Assembly (NCBI GenBank): GCA_047967505.1
Contig: CM106539.1
Origin: Dipteris shenzhenensis
Lineage: Eukaryota > Polypodiophyta > Polypodiopsida > Gleicheniales
DNA: 64,000 nucleotides
Strand: one strand, 5' to 3'
This document shows positions 26,985 to 38,599 of this stretch, piece by piece. The number at the start of each line of letters is the position of its first letter. Positions within the stretch are counted from its first letter, which is position 1. A program made the translations under genes and the position numbers. Below the pieces are notes generated by a model that saw nothing but the letters and a program-made list of their open reading frames with translations, had not been told where the DNA came from and searched no databases.

Positions 26985-28180
26985 TCAGAATTGTTCTAGC
27001 TTCAAGGGGGAGAGAAGCGATCCAACAATAAAAGCATGAAATTGACCTTTTGGGAAACCAAGTTTAAATAGATTTTGAAGGTTGTGGATCATGTACCAGA
27101 GGACTTGGTCAAGCCACATGATAGAGGAAGTACACCCAGATCCATTGCAAGTGGAACACTGACACTTGATGTATGGCCTATGAATGTTCCAAAGAGTCTT
27201 GAGGTTATTTTTGCCTGACTTCTCTATAGGGGCAGCTTTGGTATGGAAGTAGACACCATGGCTTGAACATTTGGACTGGTCGAAGGTTTGGAGGGAAAAC
27301 AAAGGGAGGGTAAAATTGAGGTCAGCTGAGAGAAAATGCTTGCCTTGCCATACAGATACTTTGTATTGGTCAACTGCATTAGATGATAGACTACATAAAG
27401 TAATGAGTGAATCAAGAGTGAAGGGAGCATGGTGGTTAATAGTCTTAAAAGCCCAGAGTTTGTGAAAAAGACCACTGGAATCTAACTCAAGTTGTCTAGG
27501 GGGAAGAAGAGGAATGAAGGAGGCAAACTTTGAAGAATTTTTAGAAGGGGCAAAATCTTGGGTTAGGGCTTGCCAGGGCCTCTTTCTCAGTAGGATCAAG
27601 TCCGTCAACATCCACCAAGGGGTTTAGCGGAATGCAAGCAACTTGGGCAGGCAATAGAATCAAGGGTAAGTTATTTACCAGTTGGAGTTTGTTCACAATG
27701 GCCGGTAGAGCCTTGTGGTAAAACACTAAATCTTGCTCATCAGAAGAGTTGACATCAATGAGATGCCAGAGAAAGGAATCAAAGGCCACATTAGCAGTGT
27801 GGGGATCCTTTTGGAATATTGTGAGTAACTGCAGCCAGTCGTTAATGGAAGCAATGCTGATAGCTAAAAGTGTGTCCTTTCCTTTTGCTTCTTCCTCAAA
27901 CTTGATCAATTTTTGATGAAATCCATTGTTTGGAAAGCAAGCTAGCACCATTTGGATGCCTTGGGTCAGAGGGGGGCAAAATGTCATCAGTGAAGCCAAT
28001 CTTTAATAGAAAATCATTCCAACATTCCTGTACATACTTTAGCAAAGTGAGAGAATATTTATCAAGTTTGGAAAAGTTAAACAGTTTTGAGTTATGCAAA
28101 AACCAGTGTTCTTGCCTAACCCGATAAGTGTCTATCGAGAAGCGTGGCACGTGGCATGAAACATGCGGTAGCCCAACCAA
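26985..28180 (-). pseudogene. N-terminal part of the Penelope-like element with CxC cluster
   Basis: Three overlapping minus-strand frames (28180-27896, 27999-27541, 27611-26985) lead into the RT on the same strand. In the last, KCQCSTCNGSGC at about 27170-27130 gives closely spaced cysteines with a C-x-C core, just after KTLWNIHRPYI. In the N-terminal-endonuclease Penelope-like clade (Naiad and Chlamys types), a short CxC domain links an N-terminal GIY-YIG nuclease to a C-terminal RT, which is the layout suggested here. I could not find a convincing GIY-YIG signature in the first 700 bp, so the nuclease is either decayed or absent. Between this block and the RT (26985-26500) the frames are broken but still open on the same strand. 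Confidence 0.5.
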
Positions 28181-28218
28181 GGATTACCAACATGCGGTAG
28201 CCCAACCAAGGATTACCA
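28161..28218. repeat. 29-bp tandem duplication
   Basis: ACATGCGGTAGCCCAACC followed by AAGGATTACCA is present twice without a break. It lies at the upstream edge of the Penelope-like coding remnant. Confidence 0.9.
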
Positions 28219-28219
28219 A

Positions 28220-29100
28220 CATGATCCATGGTTGACCGGCCAACAAGGTTTGAGTGCGTGTGTGTTAAAAAAAAAAGAAACTTATAAACAACACGGCACA
28301 CGATGCTTAGATAAAGGTGGAAAAAACTTTTTTCATATTGTAATATGGATATATGAGTACAACTAGTAACAAAATGTCGAATCCATCCAGTAGTCTAGGT
28401 TTCGAGGTCGGGGTCCACTTACCTGCCACCATCCAAAAAAAACCAGTTGTTAGAACAATAGAGTTTTAAATGGGTAGACAGGTAATGCCTGCACACCCCG
28501 GCTTGTTATTGCTTTACCTAGGAAAAATAGACCCATTCGGACTTGTATTTGCAAAGTGAAAATGCTAGGGGGACATCATGAAATGTTGGAGATAGAAGTG
28601 TTGGCCTACCATACAGGAGGCATGATGAATGGCAATCATCTAGAAGAAAAATTACCTAGCCTTCCATATAGGAGGCATAGACCGGGATAAGAAAGGGCTT
28701 TTTTAACAACAAACAGTGCTCTAGCATTTCATGGAAATGGTGTAACATAGGTTAGCTTTTTCAAGTCAAAAGCATACATCCCATCATCTTACATTGTGTC
28801 ATAGCTTAGTGGGTATATATGAATTGTTCAGGCAAAGGATATTCTCATATTCTATAAGATTATTATTTTCTTTAAAAAAAAAGACTTTAGCTTGCCATGA
28901 AGGAAGCAGTGCTTCGGATCAGTAATCTCCAGTGAAGCCATAGTAGAAACCGGAGGAGAAGGGAGAGTCATCTTGACAGCTGAGGAAGGAGTAGGAGGAG
29001 TGGTCCTGGAAGCAGAAGAGCAATCACGTGCAAAGTCATCAACCTAGCGGCACCGATAACATGCTGTCAGAAAAGAGGCAAAATGCAGCCTGATTCACAT
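28220..29100. other. Gene-free stretch between Penelope-like and LINE relics
   Basis: No coding region seen. A short sequence near 28400-28440 ending in an A-run (TCGAGGTCGGGGTCC then AAAAAA) could be the tail of a short retroposon, but no promoter boxes could be identified. Confidence 0.4.
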
Positions 29101-29150
29101 CGGATGAGCAAATCCCAAATCAAGATCCAGAGTAGAAGGCACGGGATGCA

Positions 29151-29819
29151 TCATATCCCACAGAACACAAAGTCGAACATCTGGAGTAGCCTGCAGAAAC
29201 TCGTGTCTCCGAATATGCAGGCCGCGAGGCATCTCTGATCTGGGTAGGCGAGGAATCTAGAAAGGAGCCCGGAGCCATCTCTGAAGAGGCAGTGGTAGCG
29301 ACCTCGGATCTCGTAGTACACTGGGCACCTGAAAATAAAATGCTCCTCCGACTCAACCTCTTGACAGTCACACAATATGCATAAGTGATGTTCCCTAGGA
29401 GTCCCCTCTGCTCTGCCGCTCTCTATGCGGAGGCGGTGTGATGATACCCGAAACTGTCCGATGGAGATCCATAGTGAGTGAGGCATATGAAGCTCAGTGT
29501 ACCCCGGTGGTGTGATGAATCTCTCCTCTGAAATACAAAGACAGTAATCTCTATAGAAACTCAGCTTCACTGGAAGCTCCCTCGGCTCCAACCAGGTCCT
29601 AAAGGTGTGTAGTTGCAGGAGATCCTCTCGAATGACCTGGTTGGTGTGTGGTCCGACCAGGATGGTGGGTGGGAGTACCGAAGGGGCATCTAAACTGTAC
29701 TGAAAAGGAGGTATCCTATCGATGTGAAACCCTAGTCTCACAAACCATCTGTGAGTTCGTGCATACCAGCATCGCTCATCTCCCTCTGCTGCCAACCTCA
29801 TGGAGGAATCGAGAGCCAA
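29151..29819 (-). pseudogene. LINE ORF2 C-terminal fragment with CCHC knuckle
   Basis: A 222-codon open frame on the minus strand contains RVSSHRLRIESGR, followed by CILCDCQEVESEEHFIFRCP. This is the arrangement at the C-terminus of non-LTR retrotransposon polyproteins, where a Cys-Cys-His-Cys knuckle follows the RNase H/linker region. The frame is open over its whole length and ends FVFCGI, so it is less decayed than its neighbours. The RT and endonuclease that should precede it are missing: the sequence switches at about 29820 to another LINE fragment on the opposite strand. Confidence 0.7.
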
Positions 29820-29849
29820 CCATGGAAAGGAACTATCAGATGAAGCAGC

Positions 29850-31720
29850 AGAAATGGGTCTTCACATTGTACAGATCAGCCCACAACGGGGTATTTATTG
29901 GTGGAGTTAGAGGAGAGAGGTTTCAAATCTCTAGATCAGTCTTCCAGGGATGCCCTCTAGCCCCTTTTCTCTTTCTTTTTGTGGCTAAAGCTATGAGCAT
30001 CTTTCTCAGAGCTCAAGCTCACATCTTAGGGTTGAGACTTCCCATCAAATAGGAAGAAGAGCTTCTTGATAGTGAGTTGGCTAATAACATAGCTATTTTC
30101 TTGGATGCCACTCTGCAGATGCTCACATCTTTCAAGATAGCCTTGGATTTATTTTGTGTGGTAGCACAGGAACACATCAACCAATTAGAATCAATCCAAT
30201 GGATTTTGGGTTTGTGATGAGGACACTTTGGACGCACCTCTCATTATATGCATTGGTCCAGATAGGAGAGGGGACCTACCTCCTTGGTGGGTTCTTGGAA
30301 GGCTTTCAAGAAGCTACCATTTGCCAGCAAAGATGACTTGGTGAGTCACATCAGAGGGAGTGTAGGAAGGATCCAACAAATTGATGTAGCCATACCAGTA
30401 GAGTGGTTACATACAGAGGATATGCCTATTACTTTCTCCACTTGTATGGGGGATTTTTCTAGACTGAGCATCCCTCTATAGGTTATTGTCTTCCAAAGTG
30501 CAGGTGAGGATGCCATTGTATTTGATGTTCACACAGGAGACAGGCTATTCGAATCCATAGATGATATTTTGATGGAGGTTTCATTTCAACCTCTAAGGAT
30601 TGTAGGTTTTATGGAGCATGGTTCTGATGCATAGTGGTACCTTGATCCTGACCCACTTCTTCTGCCCTAGGTTCATGGAGATTATGGCTATATGGAGGTG
30701 TCCCTATGAAGTTTTTGCAATGGGAGCTTGGGGAGTGGGAGTGGATAGATGAAGAGCACCAAGAGAGGATCCTCCCCTTCTATTGTTACATAGTCAATAA
30801 TGCTAAGAGATTCTAGCTCAGTTGCAAAGGCTGGAGACCTTGTAGAGCTACTCATTGGGAGAATTTTCAAATTTCTTAAGATTTTTAGAGGGTTTTAGGA
30901 TGAGGCTTTGGAAATCCCTCTGAAATAGAAAGATCACTCTTTTCTTTGGAAATCCCTCCAAAATGGAAAGATCACTCTTTTCTTTTGGCTTTCTATCCAT
31001 GGAGGGATTGCAGTGAACCTGTGGAGATCATGGTTTCGGGCAAATGCTATTTGTGCTCATTGCATGGCAATAGAGGAATCCATCCAACATTATTTATGGG
31101 ATTGTAGGAAGGTAAGGATAGTTTGGAAAGGGGTAACCATTCCATTCTTCATGGCTTGGGGCTCAGTTTCTTGGCTTACTCTTTTGAGGCCTCATGTGTT
31201 TTATGAGAGACATGACTATTCATGGGTTTTCTCCATCCGATGGCACATTGTTGAGTCATGCTCTCTAGATGTTGTTATCACTTACCCTTTAGATTGGTGC
31301 ATGCCTCCATAGATTCCTCCTAGGAGATGCTGGCTAGTATATCAGCATGGCACATTTGGGGAGCCAGATGCATTGAGGCTATTGAGGGATCTCAGGTTCA
31401 CCCTGCTCACACATTGGCCACAATTTGGATGGATATGACTCACACTTTAATGGCCATTTGGGCTACCTTATAGGGTTCTTCCCAAGCTTCCACTGCAAGG
31501 AGGGCTTCTTTCCTTAGAGAGTGAAGGGATTCCCCCTTCTTCTCAAAGATGAGCGGCAAGGCTGAGGTGGCACTTTTAGCCTAAACCCTAGTTTTTTTTA
31601 AGCTCCTTTTGAGGAGGTTTTTCCTCTCATGCTTGTGTGGCATACTTCTCCTTTTAAGCTTATGCTTGGCGGGTTTCTTTCATACTTAATGGAAGTCCTT
31701 TCATTGAAAACAAAAATCCT
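29850..31720 (+). pseudogene. LINE (L1-like) RT and C-terminal region, broken
   Basis: On the plus strand, GVRGERFQISRSVFQGCPLAPFLF (about 29890-29970) matches the LINE RT block that usually reads RQGCPLSP. SELANNIAIFLDATLQ (about 30070-30120) sits where the catalytic FADD box belongs, with both aspartates replaced. Near 30960-31130, FLFWLSIHGGI and CAHCMAIEESIQHYLWDC match the zf-RVT domain at the end of plant L1-like ORF2. The frame is interrupted by stops and frameshifts. The 3' end is near 31720, where a T-rich tail and an A-rich run are followed by a different element. The endonuclease part is missing. Confidence 0.75.
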
Positions 31721-31750
31721 CGATTATGATTTTCTTTTTTTCTAATAGTT

Positions 31751-32155
31751 TCAAGAATGTTTGTCTTTAATTGATGCTAGTTTGTAGATACCAATGACAA
31801 TGTATGCAACACCATTCTTTGTAAGACGAGTTTCTATAATTTCTATTCCTTTAAGGAAATATGTTTGGGAGTGATCCAACGTTAATGTTTTACTTAGTAG
31901 AATGCATGACCCCCATGAGGAGTAGCAGTGTCTAGATACAAAGCCATTGGATATCAATGTATTGAAATCTTGGGTTTGGGTTTCTTTTAAACATATTACA
32001 TCTGATTGTATTAGGTCTTTTGTTCCTTGTATGTCAGTTTTGTACTTTGTAAAGGACCTTGTGTTTGGAGATTGGATTGGTATGTTAAAATTTTGAGTGT
32101 TGAGTATGTTCTCCTTCATTATTTGCCATTTTTTAATGGTGTTTAGTGTTTCCAT
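31751..32155 (-). pseudogene. EEP (AP-like) endonuclease domain of the Helitron-like element
   Basis: The 134-codon minus-strand frame contains NTRSFTKYKTDIQ, SDVICLKETQTQDF and a GSCILLSKTLTL strand. These follow the N-x-R-x(n)-D-I-x-x-L-x-E-T-x order of endonuclease/exonuclease/phosphatase nucleases. It lies on the same strand and directly downstream of PIF1-like helicase and Rep remnants, which is the gene order of Helitron2/Helentron elements rather than of a LINE. The frame stops before the GDFN-type block, so the nuclease is truncated. A nested LINE fragment is the alternative. Confidence 0.65.
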
Positions 32156-32448
32156 TTTAGTTTGGATGTCCTTGTCTACATGGAACTTCTATGTTTGTAA
32201 TAGGTGATATAAGTAAAGGTTTTGAATGCCTTTCATGCATGATAAGGCTGTGTATGAGAGGCCATGTGCACTTACACCCTTGGGAGAGAATGAAACTTTC
32301 TCCATTGTGAGTCCTTGTGATCTATGAATTGTTCTTGCTGCTATAAGCTAAATAGGGAATTGTTCTTGAGTTAGCACACTAGTTTTGGAGGGGCCTATTT
32401 GGACTTCTTTTGCATGATATGGAAAATGGGTGTCCACTCTTGGTGTAA

Positions 32449-33110
32449 TTATTTTGTATAAGCATCCTTGCTCTTGGATCTTGCAATCATATCTATGTCT
32501 GACTTTGGGAATTGTATCCAAGAAATCCCTTTTTCTTTGAATGTTAAAATTCCTTTGAAAACGCCATTAGCTCCATTGACTAGAACGTTTTGTTGGATTA
32601 TGTTGCTAGAGCACAACTTAACAAGCATGCCCTCTTTAATTTCTATTGATGTACATAGACCATACGTGGCTTTAAGTTCATTCAAAGTCTTTTGTCTTGT
32701 GCATGGCATCTCAATGAAATGATCTATTGCTTTTAGATTATATGTTTTGCCTTGCATCATTTGTAGGATTGACTCATTATGTTTGTTCATTTCCATGTTT
32801 GTGTAGAAAAGGTGTGGGAAAGCATGGGGGTGAAATCAATTTTACATGTTTGTAAAGTTCAACGAGGGTGTTAGCTTCTTGCATGGAAGGTCTGTTTTTT
32901 TCTATGAATATGTGTGTAGTACGGAGTGGATTGTGATACCATTCATGTTATATTCTACCTTTCCTATGTATGTGAGAATAAGTTCTTTGAGAAGGTTGAT
33001 GTTGCTCTTGATGTTATTCTTTCATTGTAATATCTAATAAGTCCTTGCACAAGAAGGGGTAGAAGGTATGTTTTGCCCGTCTCTACTTCACCTATGAGCA
33101 ATAGGAGAAT
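32449..33110 (-). pseudogene. PIF1-like helicase domain of the Helitron-like element
   Basis: A Walker A-like block LLLIGEVETGKTYLL lies at about 33110-33064 on the minus strand (the usual glycine of GxxGxGKT is Glu). Downstream, YIGKVEYNMNGITIHS matches the TGKAAxNIxGxTIHS block of PIF1 helicases. The 115-codon frame 32796-32449 contains LNELKATYGLCTSIEIKEGM and NVLVNGANGVFKGI, which fit the C-terminal helicase block with LVNGxxGxV. Several stops interrupt it. In Helitrons this helicase unwinds DNA during rolling-circle transposition. Confidence 0.75.
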
Positions 33111-33176
33111 TCATTCATTTGGCTGGATTTTCTCCTACAACAACAACAAGAAGAAGATGTCGTCAAACAAATCTCT

Positions 33177-35122
33177 TTACTCTTTGTTAAAGCTCCTAAT
33201 TTTCTTGAAATATTCTTCATTGGGAAAGAGTATATGCTTCCTAGTAGGTATGAATAAGTTGTCAATTCTAGGGTCTCTTTTAATAATTGGCATGTCTATG
33301 CTGATATCATGTTGGTTGTCTAGTTCATGAGCCTTTATTGCAATGTTTGTATCTTCATTTTTAGTTGACCTTTTTAATGGATTTTGTTGCACTCATCATC
33401 TAGCATCGAGTTATTGTAATTAAATTTGAAAATTTGTTGGTTTTGGATTATAATTTATTCTTGAGACAAGTAACCATCTTTCTACATGAGGAACTATTTT
33501 AATGGTTCAAACTCATCCTTCTTGAAAGGGTAGTATAGCAACAATTGTTCTCTATAATAGCTGGTTGGATCTTTTACCTTGTTTAGCTTCACAAACCTCA
33601 TAATTTTTTCATTGCACCTGTTTTTGTGTGTGCCATTTATGTGGTTGTAGTGAGCAACAAAAGATGCAAGGCGAATGTTTACTATACCTTGGCATTTCAC
33701 ATATTTGTCAATGACTGTGTTACAAGCTATATCAGGTGAATCAACATCTAGGTTTTAGAGTTGATGTTTTCTTTTCAATATGAATGCTCTATTTTTTGGC
33801 TCATTAGTATTAATAAATTGGAACTCTATTGATGTTTTGTGCAATGGTAATGCCAATGTGATGAAGGATGCTAGTTGAGCACTCATTTGTTGAGCATGCA
33901 AGAATGCATTCCCATTTTCCTCATCTTGTCTTTGCATCTGTATTGTTGTGCATGCATTATTTAATTAGTTGTTGCAATTTACTTGTTATTGCATTATCCT
34001 TTTTTGTGATTATGATGTGCAATATGACAATGCACCATATGGATCCATAATGAATTGAATATCCATGTTAGACTCCCACAAGAATGAGATTTTGATGTTG
34101 AATGCATTTTTGAACATGTCCTTTGGTTTCCTTTTCAAATACAATGTTGGCTTTGATAATTTTTATCTTATGGAAAGAATATGTGTCATCATATCTAAAA
34201 CAAATGCATCTATCTAGTCCTCTACAATAGTTGTTTACATGGATGAGAAGGTGCACATTTTTTAATACACTTGTTCATAAATTTTATTGTTGTGTTGCTT
34301 GTTAATAGTATCCAAGGGGGAGAGGATCATACTTTGTGGTAGTGGAGGCTTTGGATAGTGTAATTGACATTTTTTGTTGTTGTTTTTGGTGCATGTAGAG
34401 GTGTGCTTATGTGTTTGAATGTTTTTCATATTGTCATTTAGGAGGTCTCTGTCACATGATATGTACTTATCATTATTTCCTATGTAAGAGGGTGCATTTT
34501 AAATCCATACTAGCCCATGCTCATGTTGGCTACCTCTACTTTGTAATTTTATCACAAAAAAGTAATCTTTGTACATTACCAATGGTGGAGTTGTCTCGTT
34601 AAGCATAGCAATCATTTTTTGGAGCTTGTGATTGTAATACCTTGCACAAATAGATGGATTTTCTTGTGTGAGTTGCCTAACAAATGTTGCAGTGTTCTTG
34701 TCTACACTTTGGCTATATGAGGGTGAGTAATGGTTTTTCAAACAAGATACAAGTGGTTCCCACAGACGTTCAGCACATGAGAATGTAATGAGGAAACATG
34801 AAGGCTCTATTTGGCACATCATAGAGAATACTTCCTTTCACAACTTCTCTTTGTAATCTTGAGATATTCTCAAAGACTCAAAGTCCCTGTACCCTATGTG
34901 TGATTGTAAAACATTCTCAATGTTAGTGTTATTCATAACATTCTTTGCAAGGAGGGTGATCTTTCTAAGCATCCCCTTATGCAGTTGCACCCATATGGAT
35001 TGCATCACTTGATGTATAAGCACTTTGATAGATTTGAAGAAGAGGTTAGGAATATTTAGGCTAAATTCAATGATTTGTGGGTTGACTCCCATTTGGCAAT
35101 ATCCTAGCCTTGCGTACATCAC
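33177..35122 (-). pseudogene. Rep (HUH) domain of the Helitron-like element
   Basis: Successive minus-strand blocks follow the Helitron Rep order. Frame 35122-34838 holds the N-terminal region with IEFSLNIPNL and LHKGMLRK. Frame 34822-34499 holds FLITFSCAERLWEPL, QSVDKNTATFVRQL and RGSQHEHGLVWI, whose H-E-H at 34525-34517 is the metal-binding HUH motif with Glu in the middle. About 34065-34015 reads DIQFIMDPYGALSYCTS, the region of the catalytic tyrosine. Frame 33937-33755 has QMSAQLASFITLALPLHKTS, and frame 33700-33494 has LASFVAHYNH and KDPTSYYREQLLLYYPF. All match Helitron2/Helentron-type Rep proteins. Frameshifts and stops between the blocks make it inactive. Element termini were not located. 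Confidence 0.8.
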
Positions 35123-35129
35123 AAGTTCT

Positions 35130-37600
35130 TACTAAATATAAGAGATCTCGAACTTGATCTCTGAAATCTTGGCTACTCTATTTTCTTATAGTCACCCATT
35201 TTTTTAATGGCTTCAACTCAACCTTAGAATCACTATTCAATTCTAATTTAAACCAATTTAAAATATATTACCCAGGTCTTTTTTAGGGGTTGGCCACCCC
35301 TCTAATATATTTGTCTTTTCTACATAACTTGAGTTTATGTAATAAATTTTCTTTGCATTTATCCATCCTTGGATACGGTCTCTTTTCAAAACATAGAAGA
35401 GTAAACCTTGAATATATGTTACCAAGGTATTATTTAGGGGCTGACTACCCTTTAATACATTTGTCTTTTCTATATAACTCTAGTTTCAAAGCAATAAATT
35501 GTCATTGCATTTATCCATCCTTGGGTATGATGGTTCTCTGTTTTATGAGTGCTTCACTCAATTGGAATTTATAATTTGATGGACGTTTTCAAATTATACA
35601 TTATAATTCTCCATATCATTGCATCCAAGAAATGATAAAGGAACAAATGGAGAGGTTACTTTCATTATCAGAGGCTCATCCCTGTCAGGTTTATTGCCTA
35701 TTACAGAAGTACTTTTCAAAGCATAGTACAGTTCAAAACAAAGGCAACTACTCTTGTTTGGGGCTAGACATGGAGCTTGAGGTATTAGGTTCAAGTTTGT
35801 CCTTTGGGGCCATGGAGGTGGGTTTGGCAACAAGCATGTGTCCCTCCTTTTTAATCATATCCTATAAATCTTCAATCATCATCTCAATGCCTCTTCCTCA
35901 AGCATCCCCATGCATTCAAGATCGATGTCTATAGAACCTTTCAAAGTGGAGATGAGGTGTGCTCCTAGAAAAAGCATGATATTGACTTCATGCATCATTA
36001 TCTTGAAATACTAGGTATAACTAAGACTCCAACTACTCTACCTATTTCTAGCTTCACTTACCATTTGTTGATGTGTGTTTTTGGTGAGGAGAGTTTTAAG
36101 GTAGGTGATGGGGAGTGGGAGTGGGAGATGCTTGAGATGAACAGCTTCAATGAAACACTATTTAATGACATGTGACTAGTAATTACTTGCACTAAAAATA
36201 ATCAAAAGACACCTCAGGGATATAAAATTGCTTGCAAGCTCAAGAAGCTGCCATTAACTGGTAGTACCACCTAAATTACTTAAAGTATCTCGAGCATCCA
36301 CCACTCATCATCATCACTGAGCTCTATGATCATACTGAGTTTGGTTGTCCCAAATCCCAACATCCCTCATTCTACCTACCTCCAAATGCTCAAGGGTCCA
36401 TGAGTAGCCGGGGACAATACAAGCACCATGTAATTGAGCATTAACTTCTTCATCATCATAGCTTCCTTCAAGGCACTAGAATAACTCAACCTAGGTAAAG
36501 GAAGTACACAATATAGCTCCAGAGATGGTCTTAGTGTGTTGGAGCTGAGAGTAGTAGCTACTCTCAACTCCAAGATGCACAACATCTCGCAAGCCACTAT
36601 AAAGTGTGTTTCTCTTACCAAGGCTAGAACGGTTTGCCATCAATCCTACTATTTATTCTCAAAACCAAAAGAAGGGCTACTAGTTCCTTAGTTCAATACT
36701 TGGAATGGTATGCACCATAAGACAGTTTTTGGAATCCCCTCATTAAGATAGTTTCCCTTGGCTGCCCATCTAGCAACTCCCCTGGTCATGGCTATGGCTA
36801 GTGGAGTGTTACAAGATGGATAGCCAAGGAAAACATTGGATCCCATGACTTGGGCAGCATTAACCAAAAGAGATTTGAGAGAAGAAGATTCATCACAGGG
36901 ATAGAAGAGGGCTTTAAGAGCGTGGAAGGGGATAAGAGAGGGCTTTTTTTGGGTTTGATGAATTGTTTATCTCCCCTTGAGTCCTTTATATAACTGAGTT
37001 TGAGGACTTGATGCCCTCCCACTCTTTCCCCCTTTATTTCTTATGTCAGTCTATGTGACTATGGGTGCTTATAGTTGCTATGATCACACAATCCACCATT
37101 GGATTTTGCTATACTGACAATCATGATATTGGCACCCCCTTAAATGACACCTTATTGGGATGAGGGGGGAGGAGAAGTGGAACATTCACAGTCCCAATTA
37201 AATATTACAGCCAGCACCCACCTTCTGGTAGCCTAGCCTAGCATAGGCCATCATATACATCATCATTTGTCCACCCATGACATGGAATTAGATGGTTGCC
37301 ATGGGAGAATTTCTCAGTCATCATCAATGCCAAGATCATAATAATTCAACAACAAGCAAACTACCATTTTGAATGGAATTATAACTAGAAATTCTAAAAT
37401 TCTAATAGTATAATTTCCTATTATTCTTACAATCTAATTCCTCAATCTAATTCCTCAATGCTAATATGAGCCTACAATCCTGACATTGTTATAACTATCT
37501 GATGCAAGATAATGTGAGGTAGAGAATTTAGATGGTCATGACTACTCTCATGCAAGGCTGGTGTTTACTTGGTAAATATAATTTTCCAAATTAGTTTTGA
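35130..37600. other. Gene-free stretch
   Basis: No coding region that I can assign. Open frames of up to 100 codons occur on both strands (for example 35632-35934 plus and 36798-37022 minus) without recognised motifs. A diverged duplicate is visible: a block with GGGGTTGGCCACCCCTCTAA near 35286 recurs as GGGGCTGACTACCCTTTAA near 35437. Confidence 0.45.
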
Positions 37601-37622
37601 TCATCTACAATCTTAGAGCTAT

Positions 37623-37990
37623 CTTGGAATAGAAATTAGTCCATTTCAAGGACATTTCAAGCTGCAATGTGGATCTTAAACATTTGAGCATGAAATTAGG
37701 TCCCAAGTTTACAATGTCGATCTTAAAAATCTAAGCCTGTGAATTAGGTGTTCTCTTAGAGCTACCCACTTGGAATAGACATCGGTCCATTTGAAGGATA
37801 GTACTATAATGTGGATCTTTCTATCTTCAAAATTTGAGCCTATAAATTAGATGGTCCTGAGTCTACAATGTCGATTTTCAAAAGCTTAGCCTGCAAATTA
37901 GATGGTCTCTTGGAGATACCCACTTGGAATAGACATTGGTCCATTTAAAGGACGGTACTGCAATGTGGATCTTTCAAATGACATGGTCTT
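37623..37990. repeat. ~150-bp tandem repeat, three units
   Basis: The anchor CTTGGAATAGA followed by a TGGTCCATTT-like block starts at about 37623, 37769 and 37923. Each unit also carries CAATGTGGATCTT and, in the first two, CAATGTCGAT blocks. Identity between units is moderate to high. Confidence 0.8.
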
Positions 37991-38104
37991 AGTCTGTTCA
38001 CCCAACATGCACAACTAACCGTACTGAGCCCCCTTTTTGCACTACTATGAGGAAAACAAGACAAAACACAATACATACAAAAACATTGTCTTTTTAAAAA
38101 AATG

Positions 38105-38570
38105 CAACCATCGGGATGGTTTAGGAGAGCCACATATACTCAAGCTAATAATTCAACCTATCAACTAAACTAAACAAGCTAATAATTAAGCTAACCAAGT
38201 TATTAGTAAAAGAAAACAATTTTAGTTTAGGAAAATCACATATAATCAAGCTAATAATTAAACTCATCAATTAATATAATGAAGGTAATAATTAAACTAA
38301 TCAAGCTACTAGTAAAGAAAAACCACTAGGCAAGTTTAGGACAGTGACAATCAAGCTAATAGTTTTGAACTAAACCAACTCGGTAATATATTGTTGTACA
38401 CATAAAAAACACAGTATAATTAAATTAATTAAGCTAACAATTCAAGTAATCAAAGATACTAGAAAATAAAACAATTTCTACCATCGGGCTGGTTTAAGAC
38501 AGTCACATAACTGGTGTCTGACCTGAATAGGTCTCGGTGATATATAACAATTACCACCATCAGGCTGGTT
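38105..38570. repeat. ~107-bp repeat family with ACCATCRGGCTGGTTTAGG core
   Basis: A GTTTAGGA-containing block followed by CACATATA and ATCAAGCTAATAATT recurs at about 38119, 38225 and 38333, with a relative near 38489. The last copies also carry ACCATCGGGCTGG or ACCATCAGGCTGG. Related copies occur in the opposite orientation near 42240-42640. Confidence 0.65.
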
Positions 38571-38599
38571 CATATCTTGCTAGCCCTTATGCTTCTTCT

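Noticed and set aside
28380-28445. SINE ending in an A-run
   Set aside because: The A-run and GGTTTCGAGGTCGGGGTCC resemble a retroposon tail, but no A and B boxes or target duplications could be found.
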